This document shows positions 36,471 through 44,259 of a stretch of 64,000 nucleotides of DNA, in pieces. The position numbers and the translations under genes were made by a program. The stretch covers positions 27,086-91,085 of the forward strand of contig DFQH01000008.1 of NCBI GenBank assembly GCA_002377695.1, in the 5' to 3' direction. The notes under the pieces are model-generated. The model was not told the DNA's origin and searched no databases. It saw nothing but the letters and a program-made list of their open reading frames with translations. The stretch is from Citromicrobium sp. UBA3494. GTDB taxonomy: Bacteria; Pseudomonadota; Alphaproteobacteria; Sphingomonadales; Sphingomonadaceae. Position 1 is the stretch's first letter, and every line of letters begins with the position of its first letter.

Positions 36471-36890
36471 ATGACTGATCGCCAACCCCAAATCCGCGTC
36501 ACCGCGATGCCGACCGACATGAACCCCTATGGGGGGGTGTTTGGCGGATGGCTGATGAGCCAGATGGCGCTGGGCGCAGGCTCGCTCGCCAGCAGGGAAG
36601 GGCAGGGCCGCGCCAACGTGGTTGCGGCGAGCGATTTCGGCTTCCCCGCCGCGATGGCGCTGGGCGACGAGCTGAATATCTTTTGCGAGATTGTGAAAGT
36701 GGGGAACACCTCGATCACCATCGCTGCCGAGGGTATCGCCCGTGCGCGCCATGGCGAGGAGACCAAGCTGGTCTGCAAGGGCACCTTCGTGTTCGTGCTG
36801 GCCGACGACGACGGCAACCCGCGCCCCGTGCGGATGCAGGCCGCAGCCGCGAACCCTGCGCCCGAACGTACATCGGATAATGATGGCTGA
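36471..36890 (+). CDS. acyl-CoA thioesterase (hotdog fold)
   Basis: A 139-residue single hotdog-domain protein like YciA/Acot proteins. The N-terminal signature PTDMNPYGGVFGGWLMSQMA contains the G-G-x-x-x-G-W turn and aspartate that define these thioesterases. NVVAASDFGF and ELNIFCEIVKVGNTSITI are typical strands. It hydrolyses acyl-CoA; chain-length preference is unknown. The start is an ATG at 36471 with GGAGAG immediately before. It lies between the SH3 lipoprotein and lpd. Confidence 0.87.
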   Translation: MTDRQPQIRVTAMPTDMNPYGGVFGGWLMSQMALGAGSLASREGQGRANVVAASDFGFPAAMALGDELNIFCEIVKVGNTSITIAAEGIARARHGEETKLVCKGTFVFVLADDDGNPRPVRMQAAAANPAPERTSDNDG

Positions 36891-37048
36891 GGCGCTGTCC
36901 TACAGCCATCGAAACGGCCATGGTGGCGCGATGCCGATCGCTCGCCCCATCCCGTGCCACACACCGTTTTCCGCCATCCATCGGGCGGCAAGTTTTTAGC
37001 CCCTGAACACTGTGTCAGGTGTGTCAGACAAACCAGCAAGAGGCTTCA

Positions 37049-38461
37049 ATGGCTGAGAAATACGACCTTATCGTTCTGGGTAGCGGACCGGGTGGCTACG
37101 TCGCCGCGATTCGCGGGTCGCAGCTGGGGCTGAAGGTCGCCATCGTGGAGCGCGAACTGCTCGGCGGCATCTGCCTCAACTGGGGCTGCATCCCGACCAA
37201 GGCGCTGCTGCGCTCGGCGGAAATCCTGCACTACGCGCAGCACGCGAAGGATTACGGGCTGAAGATCGCCGGGGAGATCGAGGCTGATCTGGAGGCGGTG
37301 GTGAAGCGGTCGCGCGGGGTCGCCAAACAGCTCAACCAGGGCGTCACGCACCTGATGAAGAAGAACAAGATCGCGGTGCATATGGGCGAGGGCAAGCTGA
37401 CAGGCCCCACCAGCCTCACCGTGAAGGGCGAGAAGGGCGAAGAGAAGCTCGAAGCCAAGCACATCATCGTCGCCACTGGCGCGCGCGCGCGCGACCTCCC
37501 CTTCGCCAAGGCGGACGGCAAGCGCATCTGGACCTACCGCCACGCGATGACGCCGAAGGAAATGCCCAAGAAGCTGCTGGTCATCGGATCGGGCGCGATC
37601 GGGATCGAATTCGCCAGCTTCTACAACGATATGGGCTGCGAAGTGACCGTGGTCGAAATGCTCGACCGGATCGTGCCGGTGGAAGACAAGGACGTTTCCG
37701 CCTTCCTGCAGAAGTCGCTCACCAAGCAGGGCATCAAGGTGATGACCGGCGCCGGGGTGGAGGAACTGAAGGCGGACGCCAAGGGCGTGCGGGCCAAGAT
37801 CAAGGACGCCAAGGGCAATGTGGACGAAAGCGAATTCTCGCACTGCATCGTCGCCATCGGGATCGTCCCCAATACCGAGGATATCGGCCTGGAAAAGCTG
37901 GCCGAGCTGGAGAAGGGCTTCATCCAGATCGACCCCTATGGGCGCACCAAGTCCAAGGGCCTGTGGGCGATCGGCGATTGCACGCCGGGCCCGTGGCTGG
38001 CGCACAAGGCAAGCCACGAGGGTGTGACGGCCGCCGAAGCCATCGCGCAGGAACTGGGCAACAAGGATGTCCACCCGCACCCGCTCGACCGAAACAACAT
38101 CCCGGGCTGCACCTACTGCCACCCGCAGATCGCATCCGTCGGCATGACCGAGGCGCAGGCGAAGGAAGCGGGCTACGAGGTGAAGGCGGGGACGTTCCCC
38201 TTCATCGGCAACGGCAAGGCCATCGCGCTGGGCGAAGCGGAAGGCTTCACCAAGACCGTGTTCGATGCCAAGACCGGCGAGCTGCTGGGCGCGCACATGG
38301 TCGGCGCGGAAGTGACCGAGATGATCCAGGGTTTCGTGGTCGGCAAGACGCTGGAGACCACCGAAGCGGAACTGATGCAGACCGTGTTCCCGCACCCCAC
38401 CATCAGCGAGTCGATGCACGAGAGCGTGCTGGCGAGCTACGGGCGGGTGATCCACGTCTGA
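37049..38461 (+). CDS. lpd: dihydrolipoyl dehydrogenase (E3)
   Basis: A 470-residue flavoprotein disulfide reductase that re-oxidises lipoyl groups of the 2-oxoacid dehydrogenases. The FAD site is IVLGSGPGGYVAAIRGSQLG, the redox disulfide is GGICLNWGCIPTKALL (CxxxxC), the NAD site is LVIGSGAIGIEFASFYNDMG, the second FAD site is LWAIGDCTPGPWLAHKA, and the C-terminal active-site base is in FPHPTISESMHE. The ATG at 37049 has AAGAGG upstream. It probably serves the nearby E2. The 158-base upstream gap carries a GTGTCAG direct repeat (37012 and 37019) but no clear promoter. Confidence 0.96.
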   Translation: MAEKYDLIVLGSGPGGYVAAIRGSQLGLKVAIVERELLGGICLNWGCIPTKALLRSAEILHYAQHAKDYGLKIAGEIEADLEAVVKRSRGVAKQLNQGVTHLMKKNKIAVHMGEGKLTGPTSLTVKGEKGEEKLEAKHIIVATGARARDLPFAKADGKRIWTYRHAMTPKEMPKKLLVIGSGAIGIEFASFYNDMGCEVTVVEMLDRIVPVEDKDVSAFLQKSLTKQGIKVMTGAGVEELKADAKGVRAKIKDAKGNVDESEFSHCIVAIGIVPNTEDIGLEKLAELEKGFIQIDPYGRTKSKGLWAIGDCTPGPWLAHKASHEGVTAAEAIAQELGNKDVHPHPLDRNNIPGCTYCHPQIASVGMTEAQAKEAGYEVKAGTFPFIGNGKAIALGEAEGFTKTVFDAKTGELLGAHMVGAEVTEMIQGFVVGKTLETTEAELMQTVFPHPTISESMHESVLASYGRVIHV

Positions 38462-38492
38462 AACAAGCGGGCGTTCCGCACGTTAGGGTTGC

Positions 38493-38678
38493 ATGAGCGA
38501 AGAGAAAAAGACGCCGCCCCGCGGCGACAAGCCCGACGATGCGAACGACAGCGAAGTCACGCGCCAACACCGCGCGCTGATGAACCAGAGCTCGACCAAG
38601 CCGGACGAGTATCCGAAGGAACAGCGCGCCGCGCAGTCGCTGGTCGACAAAAGCAAACGGCGCGATCAGTCGGACTGA
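38493..38678 (+). CDS. small charged protein of unknown function
   Basis: A 61-residue, highly hydrophilic and probably disordered protein (MSEEKKTPPRGDKPDDANDS...) without cysteines or membrane segments. Coding reality is supported by an ATG 31 bases after lpd, consistent use of GC-rich third positions and an obvious terminator-like hairpin covering its stop. I recognise no family. Short proteins of this kind are conserved downstream of lpd or in stress loci of related bacteria, but I cannot confirm that here. Confidence 0.55.
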   Translation: MSEEKKTPPRGDKPDDANDSEVTRQHRALMNQSSTKPDEYPKEQRAAQSLVDKSKRRDQSD

Positions 38679-38686
38679 TCGCGCCG
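38658..38686. terminator. terminator hairpin between convergent small genes
   Basis: CGGCGCGATCAGT (38658-38670) is perfectly complementary to ACTGATCGCGCCG (38674-38686), a 13-bp stem with a 3-base loop that overlaps the stop codon of the 61-residue gene. On the minus strand the stem is followed by TTTGCTTTTG, so it should end the DUF1328 transcript efficiently. On the plus strand the tail is poor in T. Confidence 0.75.
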
Positions 38687-38710
38687 CCAGCTTGCGTTCT
38701 GCGTCTGGGG

Positions 38711-38866
38711 TCAGACGTTGCGGCGCAGGAAGGCGATGATCGCCAGCACCAGGAACACCGCGAACAGGATATAGGCAATGTTGGTCGCGCCCCCGGCAAT
38801 CCCGCCGAAGCCGAGCACCGCCGCCACAAGCGCGATGATCAGGAATATGATAGCCCATTTAAGCAC
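38711..38866 (-). CDS. DUF1328 small membrane protein
   Basis: A 51-residue protein too short for most gene callers. From a GTG at 38866, with GGGGAG upstream, it reads [20 protein letters not shown], then [20 protein letters not shown] and a short basic end (LRRNV). Two membrane helices and the LKW start plus GF-GGIAGGA hinge are the DUF1328 (YtjA-like) pattern. These peptides are induced by envelope or osmotic stress in several proteobacteria, and no activity is known. The stop is 25 bases from the hairpin that terminates it. Confidence 0.9.
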   Translation of the reverse strand: MLKWAIIFLIIALVAAVLGFGGIAGGATNIAYILFAVFLVLAIIAFLRRNV

Positions 38867-39062
38867 TGGTTTTCTCCCCTAGTTGCCACCGGAATATCCC
38901 GCGCCAGCCAAAGCGGGCTCGTTACAAACCTTTGTTATGTTGGGCAGGTGAGTTGGCGGTAAACTCGGGACGAAGTTCGAACCCCCCGGGCAGGAGCGCG
39001 ACCGGCCGGCAGGCCGCCCATCGAAGGGATGAGCGAAGCGAATTATCGCGAGATCCAAAGAA

Positions 39063-39152
39063 TGGCGGACAGGGTGGGATTCGAACCCACGGTGAGCGTG
39101 AACCCACGGCGGTTTTCAAGACCGCTGCCTTAAACCACTCGGCCACCTGTCC
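39063..39152 (-). tRNA. tRNA-Ser(UGA)
   Basis: The acceptor arm GGACAGG (complement of 39146-39152) pairs with the 3' side at 39067-39073, followed by discriminator G and an encoded CCA (39063-39065). The anticodon stem-loop reads CGGTCTTGAAAACCG, giving anticodon TGA. A long variable arm, the T-arm segment GGTTCGAATCC and 90-nt total length are serine-type. It lies in a 403-base stretch without protein genes (38867-39269), which otherwise shows only a short palindrome (ACAAA-cc-TTTGT, 38924-38935). Confidence 0.97.
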
Positions 39153-39269
39153 TACTTGCGATGCGCCCGCTAACGCTTTGGCCGGGATTTGTCACTCTCC
39201 GACACGCGTTCGGATGGCAGCGCATCTAAGTCATTGGCGAGTCATGTCCCGTGTGACAAACAGCATGAC

Positions 39270-40289
39270 ATGAATCTTTCCCGTCCGCTTCTCGCGCTCG
39301 CCGCCACTATCGCCGCTGCCTTCGCCAGCCCTGCCGCCGCGCAGGACATGCCCTTCGATGCCTATATGCAGCTGGTCATCGCCAAGGCGCGGGCGGAAGG
39401 CATCAGCGAGGATACGATCCGGCGCATGACCTACGATCTTACGCCGAACATGCGCGTGATCGAGCTCGACCAGTCGCAACCGGGATCCTCTTCTTCACCC
39501 GGCTATCCGCCGCTGCAGCCCTATCTCGACCGGCATGTCGACGCGGCGCGGATCAGCGGCGGGCGGGCGGTCTATAACGAAACCGCGCGGCTGCACGGTC
39601 CGATTCGCTCCGAATACGGCGTACCTGCAGAGATCATCATCGCGATCTGGGGGCACGAGACGAATTACGGCGGTTACCGCGGCAATTTCGATCTCGCCCG
39701 TTCGCTGGCCACGCTGGCGTGGGAAGGGCGGCGACGCGCGCTGTTCGAGAAAGAGTTCCTCGCCCTGCTGAAGGTGGCCGAGAAAGGCTATTCGCGCGAT
39801 CGGCTGGTCGGCAGCTGGGCGGGCGCCTTCGGCAATCCGCAGTTCCTGCCCAGCGTATACCTGCGCCTCGCCACCGACGGCGACGGCGACGGGATGGCGA
39901 ACATCTTTACCAACCAGGCCGACACGATGGCGTCTATCGCGCGCTACTTCCAGGATGCGGGTTGGCGGCCCGGTATTCCCTGGGGCGTGCGCGCGAGCAT
40001 CCCATCCGGCTTCGACGTGGATGCCTATCGCACGAAGCTGGTCGCGCCGGTGTGCCCGCGCGTGCACGAGCGGCACAGCCAGTGGATGACCGTGGCCGAA
40101 TGGCGCGAGCTGGGCGTCACGCCCTATACCAGCCTGCCGCCCGATACGCTGGTCAGCCTGTTCCAGCCCGATGGGCCGGGAAGCCCTGCCTGGCTGTTAA
40201 CCTCAAATTATCGCGTCATCCTCGAATATAACTGCTCCAACTACTATGCGATGAGTGTGGGGCTGCTAGCCGATGAGATTGCCCGGTAA
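39270..40289 (+). CDS. lytic murein transglycosylase (MltB family)
   Basis: A 339-residue periplasmic enzyme that cleaves peptidoglycan glycan strands to 1,6-anhydro products. A signal peptide (about residues 1-25, ending ASPAAAQ) precedes the GH103/SLT domain. The catalytic glutamate is in AEIIIAIWGHETNYGG (E130), with GSWAGAFGNPQFLPSVYL and DGDGDGMANIFTNQADTMAS as further MltB hallmarks. No lipobox is present, so this is the soluble MltB-like branch. The 3' end overlaps the next gene by 17 bases. Part of a cell-wall block with RlpA-like and DacC-like genes. Confidence 0.92.
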   Translation: MNLSRPLLALAATIAAAFASPAAAQDMPFDAYMQLVIAKARAEGISEDTIRRMTYDLTPNMRVIELDQSQPGSSSSPGYPPLQPYLDRHVDAARISGGRAVYNETARLHGPIRSEYGVPAEIIIAIWGHETNYGGYRGNFDLARSLATLAWEGRRRALFEKEFLALLKVAEKGYSRDRLVGSWAGAFGNPQFLPSVYLRLATDGDGDGMANIFTNQADTMASIARYFQDAGWRPGIPWGVRASIPSGFDVDAYRTKLVAPVCPRVHERHSQWMTVAEWRELGVTPYTSLPPDTLVSLFQPDGPGSPAWLLTSNYRVILEYNCSNYYAMSVGLLADEIAR

Positions 40290-41424
40290 TGTCCGGAAAT
40301 TGGGAATTGCGACCGGATTGATCGCGACGCTTTCCGCCTGTTCGGGCGGAGGCGACGAACTTGCGCCCAATGCCGATTACTACGCAGTCGACCGCGCCGC
40401 GCCGACGCAAGGGGCGGGGCTGACCGGCCCGCAGGCGGATTACCCGCAGGTGCTGGGCGAGCCATTTGTGGTCGACGGCCAGACCTACACCCCGGCGGAC
40501 GTGCTCAGCTACGATGCGGTAGGCTATGCCACGCTCGACATGGTGGATAGCGCCGGTGTGACCGTCTCTCACAAGACGCTGCCCCTGCCGAGCTACGTCG
40601 AACTGACCGCGCTCGATACCGGCAAGACGATCCTCGCCCGGGTCGAACGGCGCGGCCCCATGACCGCGAGCCGCCTGGTGGGCCTGTCGCAAGGCGCCGC
40701 GCGCGAGCTTGGCGTGGGGGAGGGCGCGCCGGTGCGCATGCGCCGGGTCAATGCCCCCGAATACGAGCGTGCGAAGCTGCGGGCGGGCCAGCCTGCGGGC
40801 AATCGGCTCGATACCCCCGACACGCTGCTGGCAGTCCTGCGCAAGCAATTGCCTGCGTCCGGTTCGAACAGCCTTGCGCCGACCGGCACCAGCGTTCGCG
40901 CAGCCGCCGGCGTGCCCGCCGCAAACGGCTCCGTGGACGATTTCGACCAGGCATTCGCCGAGATCGAGCCGGGCCCATCGTCTGCGGTGGCCGATAGTTT
41001 CGACGAATACCGTGCGCCGCCAGAGAGCGGAACCTCAAATCCGACCACGAGCTACGCGCTCGCGCCGATCGGCGATACGCCTACCGGTGCCGCTCCGCGA
41101 CCCGGCCCGGTAGAGGTCGCGCGCCTTCCGGAGAGTTATCGCCCAGACTCGGCACCGGCTCCCAGGTCGCAGCCCACCACAGCGGCCCCACCTGCCCCTC
41201 AGGCAGCCGTGCGTCAGGGCCGCTATCTCGTTCAGGTCGCCACCTTTTCAAGCAAGAACAATGCGATCCGCGCGGCCGACGATCTGGCCGGATTCGTGGT
41301 GGTTTCCAACGGCTATTATCGCGTCCGCACCGGGCCGTACGCCGACCGTGGAGAAGCCAATGCTGCCCTCGCCAAGGCACGCAAGGCCGGTTATACGGAC
41401 GCCTTTGTAGACACGAGCGACTAG
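40273..41424 (+). CDS. degenerate RlpA/SPOR septal-ring lipoprotein
   Basis: A 383-residue lipoprotein (lipobox TLSAC, cysteine about residue 23). Residues about 65-160 resemble the RlpA double-psi beta-barrel: VSHKTLPLPSYVELTALDTGKTI and RVERRGPMTASRLVGLSQGAA align with RlpA, and a SPOR domain, RYLVQVATFSSKNNAIRAADD, ends the protein. The segment that should read ASWYG..F.GR.TA.GE, containing the catalytic acid, is not recognisable, and the DRGPF motif is ERRGPM. It therefore probably retains septal peptidoglycan binding via SPOR but has lost lytic activity (inference). A Pro/Ala-rich linker separates the domains. The start lies inside the end of the MltB-like gene. Confidence 0.85.
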   Translation: MRLPGNVRKLGIATGLIATLSACSGGGDELAPNADYYAVDRAAPTQGAGLTGPQADYPQVLGEPFVVDGQTYTPADVLSYDAVGYATLDMVDSAGVTVSHKTLPLPSYVELTALDTGKTILARVERRGPMTASRLVGLSQGAARELGVGEGAPVRMRRVNAPEYERAKLRAGQPAGNRLDTPDTLLAVLRKQLPASGSNSLAPTGTSVRAAAGVPAANGSVDDFDQAFAEIEPGPSSAVADSFDEYRAPPESGTSNPTTSYALAPIGDTPTGAAPRPGPVEVARLPESYRPDSAPAPRSQPTTAAPPAPQAAVRQGRYLVQVATFSSKNNAIRAADDLAGFVVVSNGYYRVRTGPYADRGEANAALAKARKAGYTDAFVDTSD

Positions 41425-41473
41425 GGCGACGCGTCCGCTATGCACGGGCGGCGCCCGGACAGGAGCAGCGACA

Positions 41474-42652
41474 TTGCCGGTACGATTGGTGAAGCGGTTC
41501 CGCGCGGCAGGCGTGCTTGCCGCACTGGCACTCGCGCTGCCGGCCACGCTTGGCGCGCAGCCGGTATCCCCGGTCGCTCCACCCACGCCGGAGCAGGCGC
41601 CGATTGCCTATCTGGTCGATCTGTCGAGCGGGCAGACCCTTTATGCGCGCGATATAGACCGCCGCTTCGTGCCCGCCTCGATCACGAAGGTGATGACCAC
41701 GCTCGTCGCGTTCGACATGCTGGCAGCGGGCAAGCTGCGCCCCGACCAGCGCATGCCCTATCGCGACGAGACCTTCGATGAGTGGCACCAGAAGGGTTCC
41801 ACCCTGTTCCTCCCCGCCCGCGCGCGGCCGACCTTGCGCGAGCTGCTGATCGGCATCACGACCGTTTCGGCGAACGATGCCTCTGTCGTTCTGGCCGAAG
41901 GTGCAGCGGGTAGCGTAGAGAAATGGACCGAGCGCATGAACGCGACCGCGCGGGCCATCGGCATGCATGACAGCCATTTCTCTACGCCCAATGGCTGGCC
42001 GGATGAGGGCCGCACCTTCACCAGCGCACGCGATCTGGCGCTGCTGGCGGAACGCATCGTGCGACAGCATCCTGACAAGTTCGAATTCTACTACGGGCGC
42101 AGCGGCCTGAAGGCCTATGGCATCGCGCAGGATAATCACGACCCCATCACCGGCAGGGTGGAAGGGGCCGACGGGATGAAGACCGGCTATACCGACCAGG
42201 CAGGCTATGGTTTTCTCGGCACTGCGGAACGCGACGGGCGACGGCTCGTGATGGTGGTCGCCGGAGCAGACAGGGGAAGCGTGCGCAACCAGGCTTCGCG
42301 CGACTTCATGGAATGGGGCTTCGAAGCGTTCGACAGCCGCCTGCTCGCGAAGAAGGGCAAACCCGCCGCAACCGCCATCGTGCAGAACGGCGCGCAGGGC
42401 GAAGTATCGCTTGTCGCCGCGCAGGATGTTCGCGTCGCCATGCCGCGCGGAAACCGGGCGAAGCCGGAACTTACGGTTCGCTACGACGGCCCATTGCGTG
42501 CGCCGATCGCCAAGGGCGAGGCGGTGGCGACGCTGGAGATCGCCGTGCCGGGCATGGAACCCTCCACCTTGCCGCTTTATGCGGCGGACGACGTGGAAGA
42601 AGCGGGCGTATTGCGCCGCATAGCCAATGGTTTTGCGGGATTGTTCCGATGA
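41474..42652 (+). CDS. dacC: D-alanyl-D-alanine carboxypeptidase (PBP5/6 family)
   Basis: A 392-residue low-molecular-weight PBP that trims the terminal D-Ala of peptidoglycan stems. The three active-site motifs are complete: SITK (S69-K72), SAN (S132-N134) and KTG (K236-G238). A signal peptide (about residues 10-29) precedes them, and a C-terminal PBP5-type beta domain follows (EVSLVAAQDVRVAMPRG). An amphipathic C-terminus (RRIANGFAGLFR) could anchor it. The TTG start at 41474 has AGGAG eight bases upstream. The stop overlaps the tmk ATG by four bases. Any choice among the dac names is by family only. Confidence 0.9.
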   Translation: MPVRLVKRFRAAGVLAALALALPATLGAQPVSPVAPPTPEQAPIAYLVDLSSGQTLYARDIDRRFVPASITKVMTTLVAFDMLAAGKLRPDQRMPYRDETFDEWHQKGSTLFLPARARPTLRELLIGITTVSANDASVVLAEGAAGSVEKWTERMNATARAIGMHDSHFSTPNGWPDEGRTFTSARDLALLAERIVRQHPDKFEFYYGRSGLKAYGIAQDNHDPITGRVEGADGMKTGYTDQAGYGFLGTAERDGRRLVMVVAGADRGSVRNQASRDFMEWGFEAFDSRLLAKKGKPAATAIVQNGAQGEVSLVAAQDVRVAMPRGNRAKPELTVRYDGPLRAPIAKGEAVATLEIAVPGMEPSTLPLYAADDVEEAGVLRRIANGFAGLFR

Positions 42653-43296
42653 GCACCCATCAGAAAAGAGCCCGCTTCATCGCCTTCGAAGGCGGCGAGG
42701 GGGTCGGCAAGTCCACGCAGGCCAAGCTGCTGGTCGAGGCGCTGGCCGAGCGGGGAATAGACGCGTTGCTCACCCGGGAACCCGGCGGCACCACCGGAGC
42801 GGAGATGATCCGCAACCTGCTGCTTGCGCCCCCCGGCACGGGGTGGGGCGTACAGGCCGAAGCATTGCTTTTCGCCGCCGCACGGTCCGACCATGTGGCC
42901 AAGGCGATCAAGCCCGCGCTGATCTCAGGAAGCTGGGTGGTGTGCGACCGCTTCGTCCTGTCGAGCCGCGCCTACCAGGGCCTGGCCGGAGGGCTGGGCG
43001 ATGAAGAGGTGCTTGCGCTCCACCGGATCGGGAGCGGCGGACTGATGCCGTGTCGCACCTTGCTGCTGGAAGCGCCGGTCGACGATGTCGCCAAGCGGCT
43101 GCGAATGCGCGATGGGGACGAGGCGGATGCGATCGGCGGGCGCAACGAACGCTACCATGCCGACGTGGCGAGGGGGTTTGCGGGGCTGGCACAGGGCGAC
43201 CACAGCATCGTCCAGATAGACGCCTCGGGCAGCGCCGAAGATGTTCACGCCGCCGTGATGCGCGATATCGAACCGCTTCTAGAAGAGGCTTCGTGA
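42649..43296 (+). CDS. tmk: thymidylate kinase
   Basis: A 215-residue dTMP kinase making dTDP for DNA synthesis. P-loop EGGEGVGKSTQAKLL, thymidylate-binding TREPGGTTGAEMIRNLL, the DR-Y type motif CDRFVLSSRAYQG, and the lid segment RMRDGDEADAIGG match the family. The ATG overlaps the dacC stop (ATGA), and the stop overlaps the holB GTG (GTGA), forming a tightly coupled array. Confidence 0.95.
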   Translation: MSTHQKRARFIAFEGGEGVGKSTQAKLLVEALAERGIDALLTREPGGTTGAEMIRNLLLAPPGTGWGVQAEALLFAAARSDHVAKAIKPALISGSWVVCDRFVLSSRAYQGLAGGLGDEEVLALHRIGSGGLMPCRTLLLEAPVDDVAKRLRMRDGDEADAIGGRNERYHADVARGFAGLAQGDHSIVQIDASGSAEDVHAAVMRDIEPLLEEAS

Positions 43297-44255
43297 GCGA
43301 GACGGACGCAGCCAACCTTCATGCCGCCCAGTGGCGCGAATGGCGCGCCGCTATCGGCAGCCCGCGAATGCACCATGCGTGGATTCTCGCGGGCCGCAGG
43401 GGGCTGGGCAAGCATGACTTCGCGCTGGCTGCCGCGCGGCAGATCGTGGCCATCGGCCGCGAGACGCCGGTTGCGGAGAACGACCCGGACATTCACCTGC
43501 TGACCCATCTGCCCAAGGACGACAAGGAAGCGAAAAAGGCGGACAAGGGTGAGCCCTTCGAGACCAAGCGCAATATTGCGATCGAGCAGATCCGCGGCAT
43601 GCAGGCGCGCCTCAACACCCGGCCCACGCTCGGCCCGCGCCGCGCGATCATCATCAATCCGGCGGACGATCTGGAGCGCAATGCCGCCAACGCCTTGCTC
43701 AAGAGCCTGGAAGAGCCACCTGCGGGCACCTTCTTCCTGCTGGTGACGCACCGGCCTGGGCTGCTTCTGCCCACGATCCGTTCGCGCGCGCGTATCCTGC
43801 GCTTCAACCCGCTGCCCTCGGGCGATGTCGAAAAGGCGCTGCGGGCCGCGAACGACATGGCCGATCCCGCCGACATTGCGCTCGCGGCAAGGGCGTCCGG
43901 CGGGGCGCCGGGCGCAGGCCTCGCCTTTCTGGCCCAGGAACTAGGACCGGCCGAGGCACTGATGCGCCGCATCGCAACCGAGGGGGATCCGGATTTCGTG
44001 CTGCGGGGCAAGCTGGGCGAGGAAATCGGCGCAAGACCAGATCGCGCGAGGCTTTCCGCCACGCTGGACCTCGCGCGCACGGTTCTGGCACAGAAGCTGG
44101 AGAACCCGGACACGCTCGACATTCCCGCCCTCGTCGATGCCCACTCGCGCCTCGTGACCATTTCGGGCCAGGCGAAAAGCTACAACTTCGATCCCGGCTT
44201 CCTGGCAATGGAAATCGGCACCTTGCTCGCCTCGGCTGCCCCGCTTAGAGCCTAG
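43293..44255 (+). CDS. holB: DNA polymerase III subunit delta'
   Basis: A 320-residue clamp-loader subunit. The AAA+ fold is recognised from HHAWILAGRRGLGKHDFALAA, NAANALLKSLEEPPAGTFFLLV and TIRSRARILRFNPL. The P-loop lysine is followed by His rather than Ser/Thr, as expected because delta' does not use ATP. The zinc module of some delta' proteins is replaced by an acidic/lysine segment (KDDKEAKKADKGE). A GTG start overlaps the tmk stop. The tmk-holB adjacency is general in bacteria. metG follows after four bases. Confidence 0.93.
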   Translation: MSETDAANLHAAQWREWRAAIGSPRMHHAWILAGRRGLGKHDFALAAARQIVAIGRETPVAENDPDIHLLTHLPKDDKEAKKADKGEPFETKRNIAIEQIRGMQARLNTRPTLGPRRAIIINPADDLERNAANALLKSLEEPPAGTFFLLVTHRPGLLLPTIRSRARILRFNPLPSGDVEKALRAANDMADPADIALAARASGGAPGAGLAFLAQELGPAEALMRRIATEGDPDFVLRGKLGEEIGARPDRARLSATLDLARTVLAQKLENPDTLDIPALVDAHSRLVTISGQAKSYNFDPGFLAMEIGTLLASAAPLRA

Positions 44256-44259
44256 GCCA

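Noticed and set aside
36900-37048. Small reading frames in the gap before lpd
   Set aside because: Arg/His-rich translations without ribosome sites; treated as non-coding.
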